Origin: Trichobilharzia regenti
Taxonomy: Eukaryota > Platyhelminthes > Trematoda > Strigeidida > Schistosomatidae
DNA: 64,000 bases
NCBI GenBank assembly: GCA_944472135.2
Contig: OX235268.1
Location: 14,452,589-14,516,588, forward strand
Direction of reading: 5' to 3'
The notes beneath the pieces were generated by a model. It searched no databases. It was not told the DNA's origin and saw only the letters and a program-made list of their open reading frames with translations. Shown piece after piece: positions 1 through 10,650 of the stretch; the stretch's first letter is position 1, and each line of letters starts with the position of its first letter. The position numbers were made by a program, and so were the translations under genes.

Positions 1-505
1 CCATACTGCCAGTGCCCATCCCGCCCCCCCTTGATTAATTGAAATAAAGCTAGATTTCACAGATTTGCAGGATAAAAAGTGTTTTGATGTCATGGGTTTT
101 CCTCAAATGCTAACAGCCTGGGAAGTGTCAAAAGGTATCACAAATAAATACAGAAGCATATAAGATACTTTAGATCAAACAGCATTGCTGTGAATCGAGA
201 GGTAGGAATACACAACTGCTTTTAATCAAATCTAATGCATAGAACTTATTTATACATAATGAGATGGAGAACTCGAGAGGAGAGGAGAGAAGTGGAAATG
301 AATTGGTGAGCAAGAGTAAAATTATGACGTAAACAAACATTTTTAGTAAATTGTGAAGGGTAATAATGAGTTCAGCTCAATGCGTTTTGATCAAAAATAG
401 TTTAATTATTGAAGTGAATTTTTGATTTTCCCGTCGATTGATTGGACCAAAGTGCACGGTCTCAGGTTGATATGTCAATTCAATAATTAATATGACCCGT
501 TGTAC
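1..505. other. AT-rich stretch, nothing recognised
   Basis: No coding similarity, tRNA-like box or repeat seen elsewhere in the window was recognised here. A short purine run (GAGAGGAGAGGAGAG type) lies near 275-290. Confidence 0.4.
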
Positions 506-509
506 AAGA

Positions 510-697
510 GGTGGCTCTCGTGGCCCAAGTGGTCTAGTGGATAACGCTTTGGCGTTTGAAACTATGGGCACTGGGTTCGAGCCTCAGTGGGAACATCATC
601 ACTCACTGAGAAATGCAGGTACATCCAGCTGACGAGTCCCAATTAGGACGAAATGTGCTTCATCCTGGATTCCGCTGCTAGCCACCATCCACCAATT
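510..697 (+). repeat. Sm-alpha-type tRNA-related SINE with hammerhead
   Basis: The 5' part resembles a tRNA. It has an A-box-like stretch (TGGCCCAAGTGG) near 521 and a B-box-like stretch (GGGTTCGAGCC) near 573, which together could act as an internal RNA polymerase III promoter. About 40 bases further on is a complete hammerhead core (see 623-670), and the repeat ends near GCCACCATCCACC. This order (tRNA-like head, then hammerhead, then short tail) is that of the schistosome Sm-alpha family. It encodes no protein. Two damaged relatives lie at 20843-20945 and 44380-44515. Confidence 0.85.
623..670 (+). ncRNA. Hammerhead ribozyme (Sm-alpha type), intact core
   Basis: Helix I is ATCCAG (623-628) paired with CTGGAT (665-670). 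The core CTGACGA (629-635) fits CUGANGA. Helix II is GTCC/GGAC (636-639/646-649) closed by CAATTA, followed by GAAA (650-653). Helix III is two pairs (654-655 with 661-662) around a short loop. The cleavage triplet is AUC, ending at 664. All invariant core bases are present. The very short helix III is typical of schistosome hammerheads, which often act best as dimers. Cleavage activity is inferred. Confidence 0.85.
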
Positions 698-699
698 GT

Positions 700-1486
700 A
701 TAAAAATAGTTTAAGTTCAAATCGTTCGCTAATAATGGTTTCTAATAAGTGAAACAGACCCAGTTTTCTCTACATATTTACTGACCTGAAAGCTTAACTA
801 ACTTCGACTCTATTTCCTGTGTCAACCAGGCGCATTGCATATGCACCTGAAAACAATTACGCAACGATCAAAACTGACTCAGTGTGGTCTGAACTCAGAA
901 AATCAATCTCTGCATCCTACTATATAGCTGATCGAAAGATTTTTGAGACACAGAGAGTTACAAAATACCCCAAAGACAGCAAAAGCACAGTTATTCTTGG
1001 CAACATTTATGTTATTCTACTCAACAGTAATAACATCAAGTACTCAGAATTATTTCGACAGTGTCGTTAGGCTGTTGTACAGACAAGGCTAGTTTCTAAG
1101 GACAAAACAAGTAATGTACAGAAAAATTAGTGAACCGAAATTCAATTGGAATATTTCCAACATTTCACAAGAATCATACACTGAACAATTCCTGCATACA
1201 GTCCAAGGTCAGAATCCCCTTCATTCACACACACCGTAAAACAACTTATTACCAGTGTAAACACAACAATAACGGTGAGCACTATCATTGATGATTAGAC
1301 AGGAACAAAGATAAATAATAAGGATTAAGCCAACAGACGATATAGAGTTGTAAGAACAGTGACATAAAGTCGAGGAGAAAAACAGATAATAGTTATACAG
1401 TTAGTTGAAACATACGAATACTGTGATTAGATCGTTCAGAAGTGATTCTCCAAACAATTATTCTGTTGTCTTAACAACAATTTTTA
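700..1486. other. No recognised feature
   Basis: An 83-codon open frame at 819-1070 (+) has no domain I recognise and no splice or repeat context. I treat it as chance. Confidence 0.35.
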
Positions 1487-1632
1487 TTCAAGTGTTGGTT
1501 TGTAGAGATTTGATTGGTTTCAGGATTTCATCATGAGCTGACATTAGTTAGAGAACCATTGGAACACCTGGGAGTACTGGACAGCTGTTTCGTCCTAGTT
1601 TGGTACTCTTCGGCAGTACGCACCCACCGGGA
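1487..1632 (-). repeat. HH2 SINE, 3' half, hammerhead degenerate
   Basis: This is the reverse complement of the HH2 repeat tail (starting at TTCAAGTGTTGGTTTG), through the hammerhead, to the CACCCACCGGG junction where the copy is truncated. The hammerhead-like part (1574-1619, minus) reads CCGAAGA where CUGANGA is required, and helix II has one mismatch, so it is probably inactive. Confidence 0.75.
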
Positions 1633-2004
1633 TATATTTGAGCAAAGTAAGGACTAAACAGTGTGCAGGGTACTAAGGGAGACACCATTACATTACGCAT
1701 GATTCTGTCAGCTCTATGAGACATACAATAATTGTAACGATATCAGTTTATGAATACATTCAGTATATAGTCTGTCTAGTCCCTGGTATTGACGCAGACT
1801 GAATTCTATCAGTCGAGTTAACTATCTGGTCACCAAGCTACGCGACTGACTGTTCCGGTGGACACTGAATCAGTATTATATCTTTAAGAGCAATCAGCAG
1901 GAAAAAAAGTGACTAGGTCTCATCTTTGCATGCACTTGTCAAGAACCCTTCTTAGATTCAAACTCGCATCATCAACTGGTGCAGTCAGAGATGTTAACAC
2001 TGAG

Positions 2005-2175
2005 CTATTCAGTCTGGTACTCGACCTCCTTCAGGATGGTATTGGATACTTTGACTGGACACTAAGTAGTATGTAACTAGTGTTATGCCTCCAGTCATTT
2101 GTTAAGTGAAGACTTAATTCTGGCAGTCAAGTCCGTAATGTGGCGAGTATGCTAGGCGGCTTGATATCATGGTTA
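2005..2175 (+). repeat. Unidentified dispersed repeat, copy 1
   Basis: This stretch matches 2866-3050 in the same orientation with scattered differences. Shared blocks include GTAACTAGTG and the order 'gacctcct-cagga--gtatt-gatac'. No coding capacity, tRNA-like boxes or poly-A tail was seen. Family unknown. Confidence 0.55.
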
Positions 2176-2865
2176 ACTCCGACTTGTTGTCAACAGATGG
2201 TTGTAGGGAAAAGGCAGGAAGCCCTTGACTTAGGTTTTGAGCGTGTTAGGGCTCATCATCAAAGACTGTCTGTAATCTTAAACGAGCCCCTGTGAGATTC
2301 AAGCCTGGGTCACTCAAAGCTGCATTCATCGACTTTACTATAAAGGAGTTATTGTTTTGAAAATCCCCTGCAAAAGTCTCATCACGATATTCATAATTAC
2401 TTGGACGTTTCAACTAACTTTAAAACTATTATTCGTTCTTCTCCTAGATTGCCTGCCATTGTTTTGATGATTGCATTCACCTCCTGGCTTAATCCTTATT
2501 ATTTGTATTTGTCCCTGTCGAATCATTAATGTGAGTGCTTTTCATCGTAGTTGTGTGTATATTGGTTTTGTCTGAGTGAATGAAGGAGATTCTGACCTTG
2601 GACAGTGTGTAGGAAATGTTTGGTGTACGAATCTTGTGAACAGAGTTTTGAACGTACCTTTTAAGGAATATTCCACCCGATTCCCTGTGATTGCTTTCAT
2701 CCGAGAACTTATTTTATATGTGTACCTGCCTAACGGCATTGAGGAGTCAATTTTAAGTTTTGAAATATCATGATTTTTGAATAGCGCCTGAGAGTTTATG
2801 GGAAATAACCGTCTTTTTGGTTAACAGCGTTTGGACCACAACATTTTGGTTGTGGTCACTATGGA

Positions 2866-3050
2866 TACCATTGAGCTACTTGAGCTGGCAAATGACCTCC
2901 TGCAGGACTGTATTCGATACCCTGATCACACACTGGATAAGAAGTAACTAGTGACATGCGTGTAGTCCATTGTTTCGTGAAGTCTGAGTTCTACGCGTCA
3001 AGTTTACAATGTGGTCATCAAAGTAGTTGACTCACCTTCCTTCAAGGTAA
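2866..3050 (+). repeat. Unidentified dispersed repeat, copy 2
   Basis: Divergent second copy of the repeat at 2005-2175, about 860 bases downstream in the same orientation. It may be an old tandem duplication or two insertions of one unknown element. Confidence 0.55.
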
Positions 3051-3059
3051 CAGATAGAC

Positions 3060-3790
3060 CCTAACCGATGACTGTCTACAAAGCAAGGAACCCGCAAATC
3101 GCCTCCAACTATCTGATATATGAAGCATTGATGAGGCTTTATTTTGTTAGTGGAATCAAGGATGAGTATTTCGTCCTATTCATGACTCGTCAACTTAGTA
3201 TATATGCATCCCCAGTGACTGATGACGTCTCCACTGACACTGGAATTCATAGCCCATTATCCTAAACAGTAAAAGCCATACCCATCAAGTAAATAACATC
3301 AGCTTAGTCTTCAGATAATGTCGAAGTTTGCTTACTAAGACGCTGACATTTCAGCAGACAGACAGAGAGATCTATTAGTCGAATAAAGCACTCATATACA
3401 TCAGCTAACTAATTCACTTCAAGATGGAGTGGATTAGTACTACTTAATTAAATACGTACGTCAGTAACTGAATGACAAAAAGACTATAGATAGTTATAAG
3501 TTTTGTCGGTAAAAATACAAAAATGATCTAAAGACATGAAAGGAAGTTGAACATTAATTATAACTGAAAGGAAATTTTTCAGAACCTATTATGTAATCAG
3601 TTATAGAAAGTGAGTAAAGTTCAGACAGCAGCTTAAGTATTAATTGAATAGGCAAGAAATAAAATTGTCGAAAGTAGAAGAACTTGAATGAATTCAAAGA
3701 ACTAAAAATTTTCAGTAAAGTGATTCAAACCCCCACCCCTCCCCTAATGATTTTACTGAGAAACTAACAACAATTTCTCTTATGACTGTA
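3060..3790. other. No recognised feature
   Basis: AT-rich sequence with short chance frames only. A 65-codon frame at 3068-3265 (+) has no recognisable domain. Confidence 0.35.
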
Positions 3791-3795
3791 GACAT

Positions 3796-5456
3796 TTTGG
3801 ATTTCGATAAAAGGAAGAATGGAACATATTTGCAGTATAACATCATCTCACATTCTACTTCAGCATGTCCTCTTCATTTGCGAACTATATGAAATTAAAA
3901 TGGTCATAAATAATGATAGTAATATATTTCGATGTTTGAACAGTAGGACAGAAAACACCAAAAAATCAACGCATCCGAAATATATTAGCACTACAATTTT
4001 TGGTTCCAATTACTGTCAATTTATATGCTTTCAAAATAGAAATGGATCAAGCGAGGGGATAAGATAGAAAGCAGAGAAATCTAATAGACAGTGTTACTTT
4101 ATAATTTCACATAGCAACTCAAGAAGGTCAAAGTTCATAAGAGTGGAATTTAATCAGTGAGCTGCAATCACTAATATGGATGACCAATCAATATCATGAA
4201 AGTGCAATTAGGAAAGATAACAGCAAAAATTCAAGAATTTATAGTCTTTACTGAAGGACGGCCAGGGAAGTAGTAGTGGCTGGCAGAACTTGGTTCTTTT
4301 GAACACAGAACACTGGTTGTGTTGAGGCAAATTGAAATAGCCTCTGCTGTTTTGAGCATGTGGTTCTTCGATGTTTTAAGCAATTTATTTGGTACCCGGT
4401 AGATGATAGTAGAGAAGGATTTTTTAGTGCTAGTTTTATGGCTGGTGAGTTTGCACCAGATGTTGAAGAATCATTCTCTATCATCATTCAACGGGTGCCT
4501 AATAAATTGTCAAAAACATCGAAGCACCACATGCTTCGAACAGTAGAGGCTATTGCAATTCGCCTCAAACAACCCCAGTGCCTTGTGCCCGAAAGAAACA
4601 AGTCCAACCAGCCACTATTACTGCTCCGGCTGACCTTCAATAGACACTATAAACTCATGAATTTGTAATATTATCTTTTCCATTTTTCTGACATTCAGCT
4701 TATTTTATGTTGATGCTACTGGACTGTAATCTATTGATACTATTGATTCGATGTTATTTAAACAGCATTAATGTTGTTCGTAATACTAATTCATTCATTC
4801 ACTATAATGTATATATATATGTATATATATATATATGTATATAACTGTAGAGCCTGATAATGAAGGAGTTATCGTAAAGAGCATTCTTTGCTCAGTATCC
4901 ATTCTTTTGAAAGTGCAATTACCAGTAGAGTGAAGGATTCAGTACACTCTCTTTCTCTATGCATAAGTTTGGTTCGAAATGACGTTTGATTGTAATTAAT
5001 TCAGCGAATCGTAGTCAATTTTCTGTCTTTGAAGGATTTAGAAATCTCGACAAAATGATCCGTATCCACAAGGTGTCTGGTAACGGCATTTGGAACCTTG
5101 ATTACATTGATTAGTCATCCATATTAGTCATCTCACCTCACTACGAACTTATAAGGTAACACTGTTTATTAGATTTCCCTGATTCCTGTCGCATCAACTC
5201 CCTTCATCCATTTATATTTTTAAAGAATATAAACTGATGGTAATTGAAACCAAAAATTGTAGTGCTAATACATTTCGGAGGCGTTGATTATGTGATATTT
5301 TCTTTGCTACCATTTAAACATTGTAGCATGTTATTGTCACATTTTTATAAGCATTGTAACTTCAGTTGATGAGAACCTGTTGAAGAAGAATGTGATATGA
5401 TGTTATACTGTAAATATGGCCATCTTTTCTTTATCGAAGTTTATCAAGGGAATCAA
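3796..5456. mobile_element. Palindromic PLE-A relic
   Basis: Left arm 3796-4197 and right arm 5096-5456 are inverted copies of each other (for example CTAATATGGATGA in the left arm against its complement near 5115). Inside, 4248-4460 (minus) and 4465-4670 (plus) are inverted copies of the PLE C-terminal region, with residues VPNKLSKTSKHHMLRTVEAI on the plus strand. Bases 5025-5095 are the reverse complement of the region after the GIY-YIG domain of the PLE at 27.5 kb. Both arms carry decayed versions of the hammerhead-like motif described at 27998. No reverse transcriptase remains. The structure looks like a collapsed or twice-inserted Penelope-like element. Confidence 0.7.
4808..4844. repeat. 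(TA)n microsatellite with TG interruptions
   Basis: Alternating TA with two GTATA interruptions. It lies inside the PLE 3' region, in the same relative place as short TATATA runs at 29550 and 37895. Confidence 0.9.
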
Positions 5457-5660
5457 GTGTATGGAAACAGATAAACATGTAATGACCATTTCCTCAGTGA
5501 TATAAGGTAAACATGGTGTACATCTAACATTGTATGTTTCAAATTCTCTAGTGACAATATTAACTGCCTCACCGTTAACTGTCGACCTAAACATTTGTCA
5601 AAATATAACTAAATATATATCTCGAACATTTATATTGCTTCTGGATGCAATTCCACAGAA

Positions 5661-6173
5661 TTGTCTTTATTTGCGGATGAATTTACCTTCCTTGCTACCA
5701 CCTCCTTGTTTATAGTTACTGGAGATTTCAGTTCTAGTGACCACAGCTTCCTTATTTCACTTGGACACGGAAACATTGCCAACTTCCCGGCCCGACTGGA
5801 TAATACTCATGATCTTGTGTTTACAAATGACACAATAATATTTGAAGCTCGAAAAAGAACCCCACTACTCAATTCTGATCACTGTATCATAAGAATACTG
5901 CCCAAACTATACGGAAAGCAGCACAAAAGGGTATTCTCATACCTTGGAAAGAAAACACAACACAGATGTTATTCTCATGACAATATACAGAATCTGAGGA
6001 CTATGTTAAAAAACACTAACAGGGATTTATTTACTGAACAAGCTCTTGATAACACAATTACCAACATAACACACTATCTTAATTTCTGTATTGATGTTTG
6101 TTGTCCAAAAGAGACAGTCTTCTTAAAATTCGACAGCTTCTCCTCTTCTCAACACAAAGGTTCTTCAAAATGA
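5661..6173 (+). pseudogene. LINE endonuclease C-terminal fragment
   Basis: The frame contains VTGDFSSSD, resembling the GDFN motif of apurinic/apyrimidinic-type LINE endonucleases. Further on, LVFTND and NSDHCII match the end of the same domain (the SDH motif). The N-terminal catalytic half is missing, and the frame stops at 6173 before the reverse transcriptase. It is the remains of the same polyprotein as 6323-7447. Confidence 0.75.
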
Positions 6174-6322
6174 AAAATAAATCTAGTGTTAGGAGAATGA
6201 ACACTTTGATTAAACTTGAATTACAAAGATTGAATGCTCTCTATAACTAGAAGCTTCTTTCATGTAAATCCCCATCTAATACGTGGAAGTTATTAAAGGA
6301 AATCACAGGTGGTAAGCAAATA

Positions 6323-7447
6323 ATGAATGATACTTCTGAAGATGTTGACATGCTTAATAAATCCTTCATATGTATCCCTGAAGATGTTATGATTCCTAAC
6401 TCTTATAGTGTGAATAATGACTGCTTCTCATGCTCCAATACGAATGATGTCCTTAAGTGTCTTCAATCTCTCAAACCCACTCAGAAGTGTGCTGATATCT
6501 TATGTTCCCCATTAACCGACATTTTCAACGAATCTTTTTCTAAAAGTATTATACCTGAATCATCGAAAATTATCAAGAATGTTCCAGTGCCTAAATCAAT
6601 AAGTGGGCCTAATGTTAAGTTTAGACCCACTGCTATTACCTCACCTTTTTTGAAAGTTATGGAGAGACTTATTTTACTTAATTTTGAACCCTCTTTAAAG
6701 CCTTTCAATGACCCAAGCCAGTTTGCTTATAAACATAATAGGCGTACCTTAGATGCGACTGTTGTCTTATATCATAATATAATCTCTAGTTTAGATAGAG
6801 GAGCTAAATACGTTTGGTGTGCCTTCTTTGATTACACATCTGCATTTGACTCTGTACCTAGGTCTCTCTTGCTAAGTAAACTTGCTGCAACACAGGCTGA
6901 GAGCTGGACAAATGAGTGGCTGTATTCCTATTTTTCTGATAGGAAGCACTACACCGTCTACAATGGAAAGTCCTCCACTACCTCACTTACTTTAACTGGT
7001 GTTCCTCAAGGTGCTGTTCTTTCTCCCTTTCTGTTTTCCTTTTTCTTACATGACTTGCCACATTCTGAAGTAGCCACTTTTGTTAAGTATGCTGATGACC
7101 TCTCTGTTTCTACGCCTGTTAACTCTCAGTCAGATTCTTCCAAATTAAATAACTTTCTGTCGGAAATTAGTCAGTGGTCCTCTTCAAACGGACTTAAGCT
7201 TAATCCGTTTGAATGTCAGGTAGTCAATTTCACTTTCAGACGTAAACGTGACCTACAGCAACTAGTTAGCTCACATGGCCCCACTCTCATTGACGGCATA
7301 GAGGTTGAAAATACATCTAATGTCAAGTACCTTGGGCTGAGTTTTTCCACCGATCTTTCCTGGTCTTCCCACATCCTGCTAGTTACTAGAAAGATGTTTC
7401 GCTTAACGTTCTACGTTAGGAAATTTAGGCAGTCTGGCATAAAGTAG
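6323..7447 (+). pseudogene. CR1-like LINE reverse transcriptase fragment
   Basis: This 374-codon frame carries the ordered RT motifs: KFRPTAITSPFLKVMERLI (fingers), FDYTSAFDSVPRSLL (motif A with catalytic Asp), GVPQGAVLSPFLFSFFLHDL (motif B) and KYADDLS (motif C with the YADD catalytic pair). The catalytic aspartates are present, but the frame ends early at 7447 and is cut off from the endonuclease. In the living element it would copy its own RNA at a nicked genomic site. Confidence 0.88.
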
Positions 7448-7614
7448 TCTTTGCTTTCTCAGTTTCCTAATTCTCGTATTCTACCCATCCCCTTTACTGC
7501 TCCCCATCAGTCTTTCCTGGACTACTTAAGAAAGACTTTGCTTCGCTGAGAAAGGCACTAAAAGCTGTTAGTAGGGCAAGTGGGATATCGTTAAACCAAC
7601 TGGTTAACACTAAT

Positions 7615-7860
7615 GTGGATAGACATATAGTGTCATATAATAAACTAGCGAATACTATATTGTCAGACCACGAGCATCTTCTCTATAAGCAGCTCTCTCC
7701 TTGTATTTCATCTGGTAGAACTAGAAGCAGCTATAGGAGGCTATATGCCAAGACTAACAAGTACAAAAACTCCACAATACCTTATCTGGCACATCTGTTA
7801 TATGATGAGAAATCCGTTAGGTATGACACGATAAACTTACTGCAGCCCTCTAACAAATAG
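7615..7860 (+). pseudogene. LINE polyprotein C-terminal fragment
   Basis: The 81-codon frame ends in YLAHLLYDEKSVRYDTINLL, the conserved C-terminal end of this LINE; a second, more decayed copy lies at 41260-41610. It is separated from the RT frame by a stop and a frame change around 7448-7600. Confidence 0.7.
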
Positions 7861-8398
7861 TCCCATTAGTTTTTATTTTCCTTTCTTCGTTACTATTATA
7901 TTGTTGTTCACATCTTTTATTACACGCTAATTGTATATTTCATATCCTGTGGTGCATTGTTCAAAATGTAAACGCAACGCTGTTCTTTCATTTATTTTTT
8001 TATTTATCTTCTTTTTTGGGTATTACTTTTTTGATTTTAAAAATCTTATAAAATTTATAAGGTAATTAGATGCAATATATTGTAATTCACGCTGAAAATT
8101 CCATACCTGTACCACAAATACTGTTTGGAATAAAGCTGTTATTATTATTATTATTAATTAAACATGGTTTGAATGAGGCTCAGTAACAACGTCCCTAGAA
8201 TTTAGGTACATCCTGGATATGACCTGGATAGCATTTACTGTAATTCCTCAGCAGCCATCACCGAAAAAAGTTTTAATTGATATCTCTTGAAATAGGGACA
8301 AATTAAATCGTTCAAGTAGGATTAAAGCGATGAATACCTAATCGATTCTTAAATAAAACGTCATAAGCGTTTTTGTAATTACACTTTATAATTACACT

Positions 8399-8592
8399 GT
8401 GCGTCGGTGGCACAGTGGTTAGGACTCTCGCCGACCATGCACATGACCCGGGGTTCGAGCCCTCGCCGACGCACACCTGATATCTATGGTAGGCCTGCCG
8501 ATTTTGGGCTACCGATATCGCATGCTGAAAATTCCATACTTGTACCAAGAATACGGTGTGCAATCAAGCTGTAATCAAAAAATTAAAAAAAT
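8399..8592 (+). repeat. tRNA-headed SINE with CR1-type tail, copy 1
   Basis: The head (8399-8474) has an A box (TGGCACAGTGG) and a B box (GGTTCGAGCCC). Its two ends are complementary over nine bases (GTGCGTCGG and CCGACGCAC), like an extended acceptor stem. A short body follows, and then a tail (8521-8572) that matches the 3' end of the LINE at 8089-8139 and finishes A-rich. A possible target duplication is TTTATAATT (8385-8393 and 8594-8602), but it sits five bases from the head, so it is uncertain. A second copy is at 20640-20835. Confidence 0.88.
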
Positions 8593-8599
8593 ATTTATA

Positions 8600-9350
8600 A
8601 TTTTATTCCCTGGAGGGGATAAGTGGTACTTTGTTTTCTTTAGCTTGACAAGTGGAACATAGTGATTGAAGATTAAGATATAAGGACCAAGTTGGTGTTG
8701 TCTTACATGAAGTGAGGCTATTAGTTTCACGGCCAGTCATCGACTCATTTCTGAGGAGACACTATCACCTAGCGAACTTGGACAGATTACGAAGCGATTG
8801 ATCTGAGAATCATGAGGAAATCGGAACTTACGCCTGTGGATTTGTAAGCATCCTATATGAATATGAATTCATGTATTGACACTATTTTCTTAAACCTGAG
8901 GGCTTGAGGAACTGATCTACAGTTTGCTGTTTTCTCTACATTCTTTTTGTTTGGCTATACAGTGGCCTATTATCCTTGATTTACTCATCGAATGATTCCC
9001 TCCATCTTATTCTTGAACTTACACTCAATTCGACATTTCGCATTCGAATTCTGCTTCACGTCCTGATACGTGATACCATTCAAAGGTCTTTTCAGATTAC
9101 TTTAAATTCGTCACATTTGCTACTGCAAATTTGTTGATTATTAGGTCGTTGGCTGACTCTCTGTTGCTGCTAATCTCCTTCAGTCAGCCATTTAACTTTC
9201 AGTACAGATCGAAGAGAGAGGTGTTGATGAAAGTCGGAGGTAATCTGTTAGAGTAGCTTTTGCTGAGGTGTACAACAAATCTCTGAATCACAAAAATCAC
9301 TGCCTGATTTCACATTAATTTTGAAAATTCCAATGTTGTGTTCCGGATTA
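8600..9350. other. No recognised feature
   Basis: No open frame of note, no tRNA-like boxes, and no match to repeats seen elsewhere in the window. Confidence 0.35.
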
Positions 9351-9351
9351 C

Positions 9352-9451
9352 TGAATGCAGTAGATTATTATTATTATATTATTATTGTATCCTTTAGTTC
9401 CTAGAGTAACATAGGGCTTCAACTGCGCACCTCCATGAATGCAGTAGATTA
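9352..9451 (-). mobile_element. Short RTE 3' end insertion with target duplication
   Basis: Only 68 bases of an RTE LINE 3' end (9368-9435, minus) are present, nearly identical to the end of the large RTE at 62270-62327. They are flanked by a perfect 16-base duplication TGAATGCAGTAGATTA (9352-9367 and 9436-9451). This is an extremely 5'-truncated LINE insertion whose target duplication is still perfect. Confidence 0.92.
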
Positions 9452-9544
9452 CCACACTAATTTTCAACGGAATCAATGGAGGTTCACCTTGCTTATCCCT
9501 TTTTTACTTCACATATAAAGCCTTCTAAATAAATAATTAATAAC

Positions 9545-9968
9545 ATGGATGCCTATGTTAAATCAGTCACTTCTTCTATATAGGAGTCAGATACTTCGCG
9601 CCTGGATCAAGAAAAGCATTTCTAACAGGCTGTTACATACTTCTGACAGTATCTGGCTTCGCTGGCTCCATGCTGAAGATCAGTTGGCCAGAAAAAAACT
9701 TTGTGAACAAACCAATTAAGAACTTGTTGCTAAACAGATATTCCGAGGGAAATGTAGATGGACTAAACACACAGTGAGAAGCGCGTTGGGGAGAACCTAT
9801 GTGGGTTGTTGCTTCGAGGACAACATGGGAGAGGTAGTTTGAAAAATAGATAAGAGACGCTGGGCAATCATGTGACCAGTTAAAATAAAACCCAGAGAGC
9901 AGTAAAAAAGTTGGGATGTGTTGAAAAAGCCATAGGTTCCTTTTTGAACCAAAAAGAATAATTAATAA
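9545..9968 (+). mobile_element. RTE LINE C-terminal fragment
   Basis: Sense-strand remains of the RTE C-terminal region: a degraded 'SVLLYGSETW' stretch near 9560-9600, the 'kirwpe' region near 9650, and a 3' end near AAGCCATAGGTTCCTTTTTG. Many frameshifts. Comparable to the intact protein encoded at 62285-64000. Confidence 0.7.
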
Positions 9969-10203
9969 TGATAAATTAGATCAATAAAAACGACCTTCAC
10001 ATTCACTCATTTTTATCTCTTTGTTCTATTTGACTAGATACTTTGACTGTTACAATTGAAGTTTGAGCATTTCACCTGGAAAGGCTATGGCCTTCACATT
10101 GAAATGTTCAGGAAAATCTCGTTTCAGCCTTTGTAAACATCCTGCTCTAATGCTGATGGTAAATACCAGTTAGTATGCATAATGGGCATTGTTAGTCAAA
10201 TGA

Positions 10204-10650
10204 TGGGACCCGATGCAATTTTCCGTGAATTGCAACTTCTGCCAATTCACAATATGACGTGACCACCAACGGATGCTATTGGTGAGTGTTTGTCCTCATG
10301 CTCGACCTGCTGCACGCGGCTGGTCACGACTTCTCACTAAAACCCGGGTACCTACCTACCTGAACTGGGCTAGCGGCTAGGTAGCCTCAGATTGATATTT
10401 AAGTGTTGGTTTGCGAGGATCTGATTGCTTTCATGATTTCATCGAGGCAGGATCTGGTCCCAGTGGCCAAGTGGTCCATGAGGTAGATTGGTAACCATAA
10501 GGTCATGGGTGCGTACTGCTGAAGAGTCCCAGGAAACTAGGACAAAGCAGCCTTCCTGTACTCCAAGGTTTTCCAATCCTTCTCTAACTGAGGTCAGTTC
10601 ATGATGAAATCCTGAAACCAGTTAAACTCCAATCAACTAACATTTAACTT
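10204..10650. repeat. HH2 SINE copies, inverted pair
   Basis: A minus-strand copy (10204-10445) holds the 5' leader of the unit and then runs directly into the tail of a preceding unit (TTTAAGTGTTGGTTTGCGAGG), so it reads across a unit-to-unit junction. A plus-strand copy (10451-10650) follows, with tRNA-like head and hammerhead region. Its core CTGAAGA is intact, but GAAA is changed to AAAG, helix II is interrupted, and it is probably inactive. Confidence 0.75.

Larger units (their letters stand above)
5490..8157 (+). mobile_element. CR1-like LINE, 5'-truncated, decayed
   Basis: A non-LTR retrotransposon with the end of an endonuclease domain (near 5661-6000), a reverse transcriptase (6323-7447), a C-terminal piece (7615-7860) and a 3' untranslated tail ending in (TTA)n at 8138-8157. 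At least two in-frame breaks separate the coding parts, so it cannot make a full protein. Its last 50 bases (8089-8139, starting CACGCTGAAAATTCCATAC) are shared with two SINEs (8400-8590 and 20640-20835), which suggests this family's machinery moved them. CR1/Jockey-group assignment rests on the RT and tail style; an SR1- or Perere-like identity is possible. Confidence 0.8.

Noticed and set aside
819..1070. 83-codon open frame as a host exon
   Set aside because: No recognisable domain, no splice context and composition like the surrounding AT-rich DNA.
4360..4668. 102-codon frame as a gene
   Set aside because: It spans the palindrome centre of the PLE relic; its second half is the PLE C-terminus and its first half is the antisense of the same region.
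6323..7447. CR1-like RT as a functional protein
   Set aside because: Catalytic motifs are present but stops separate it from the endonuclease and the C-terminus, so it was called a pseudogene.
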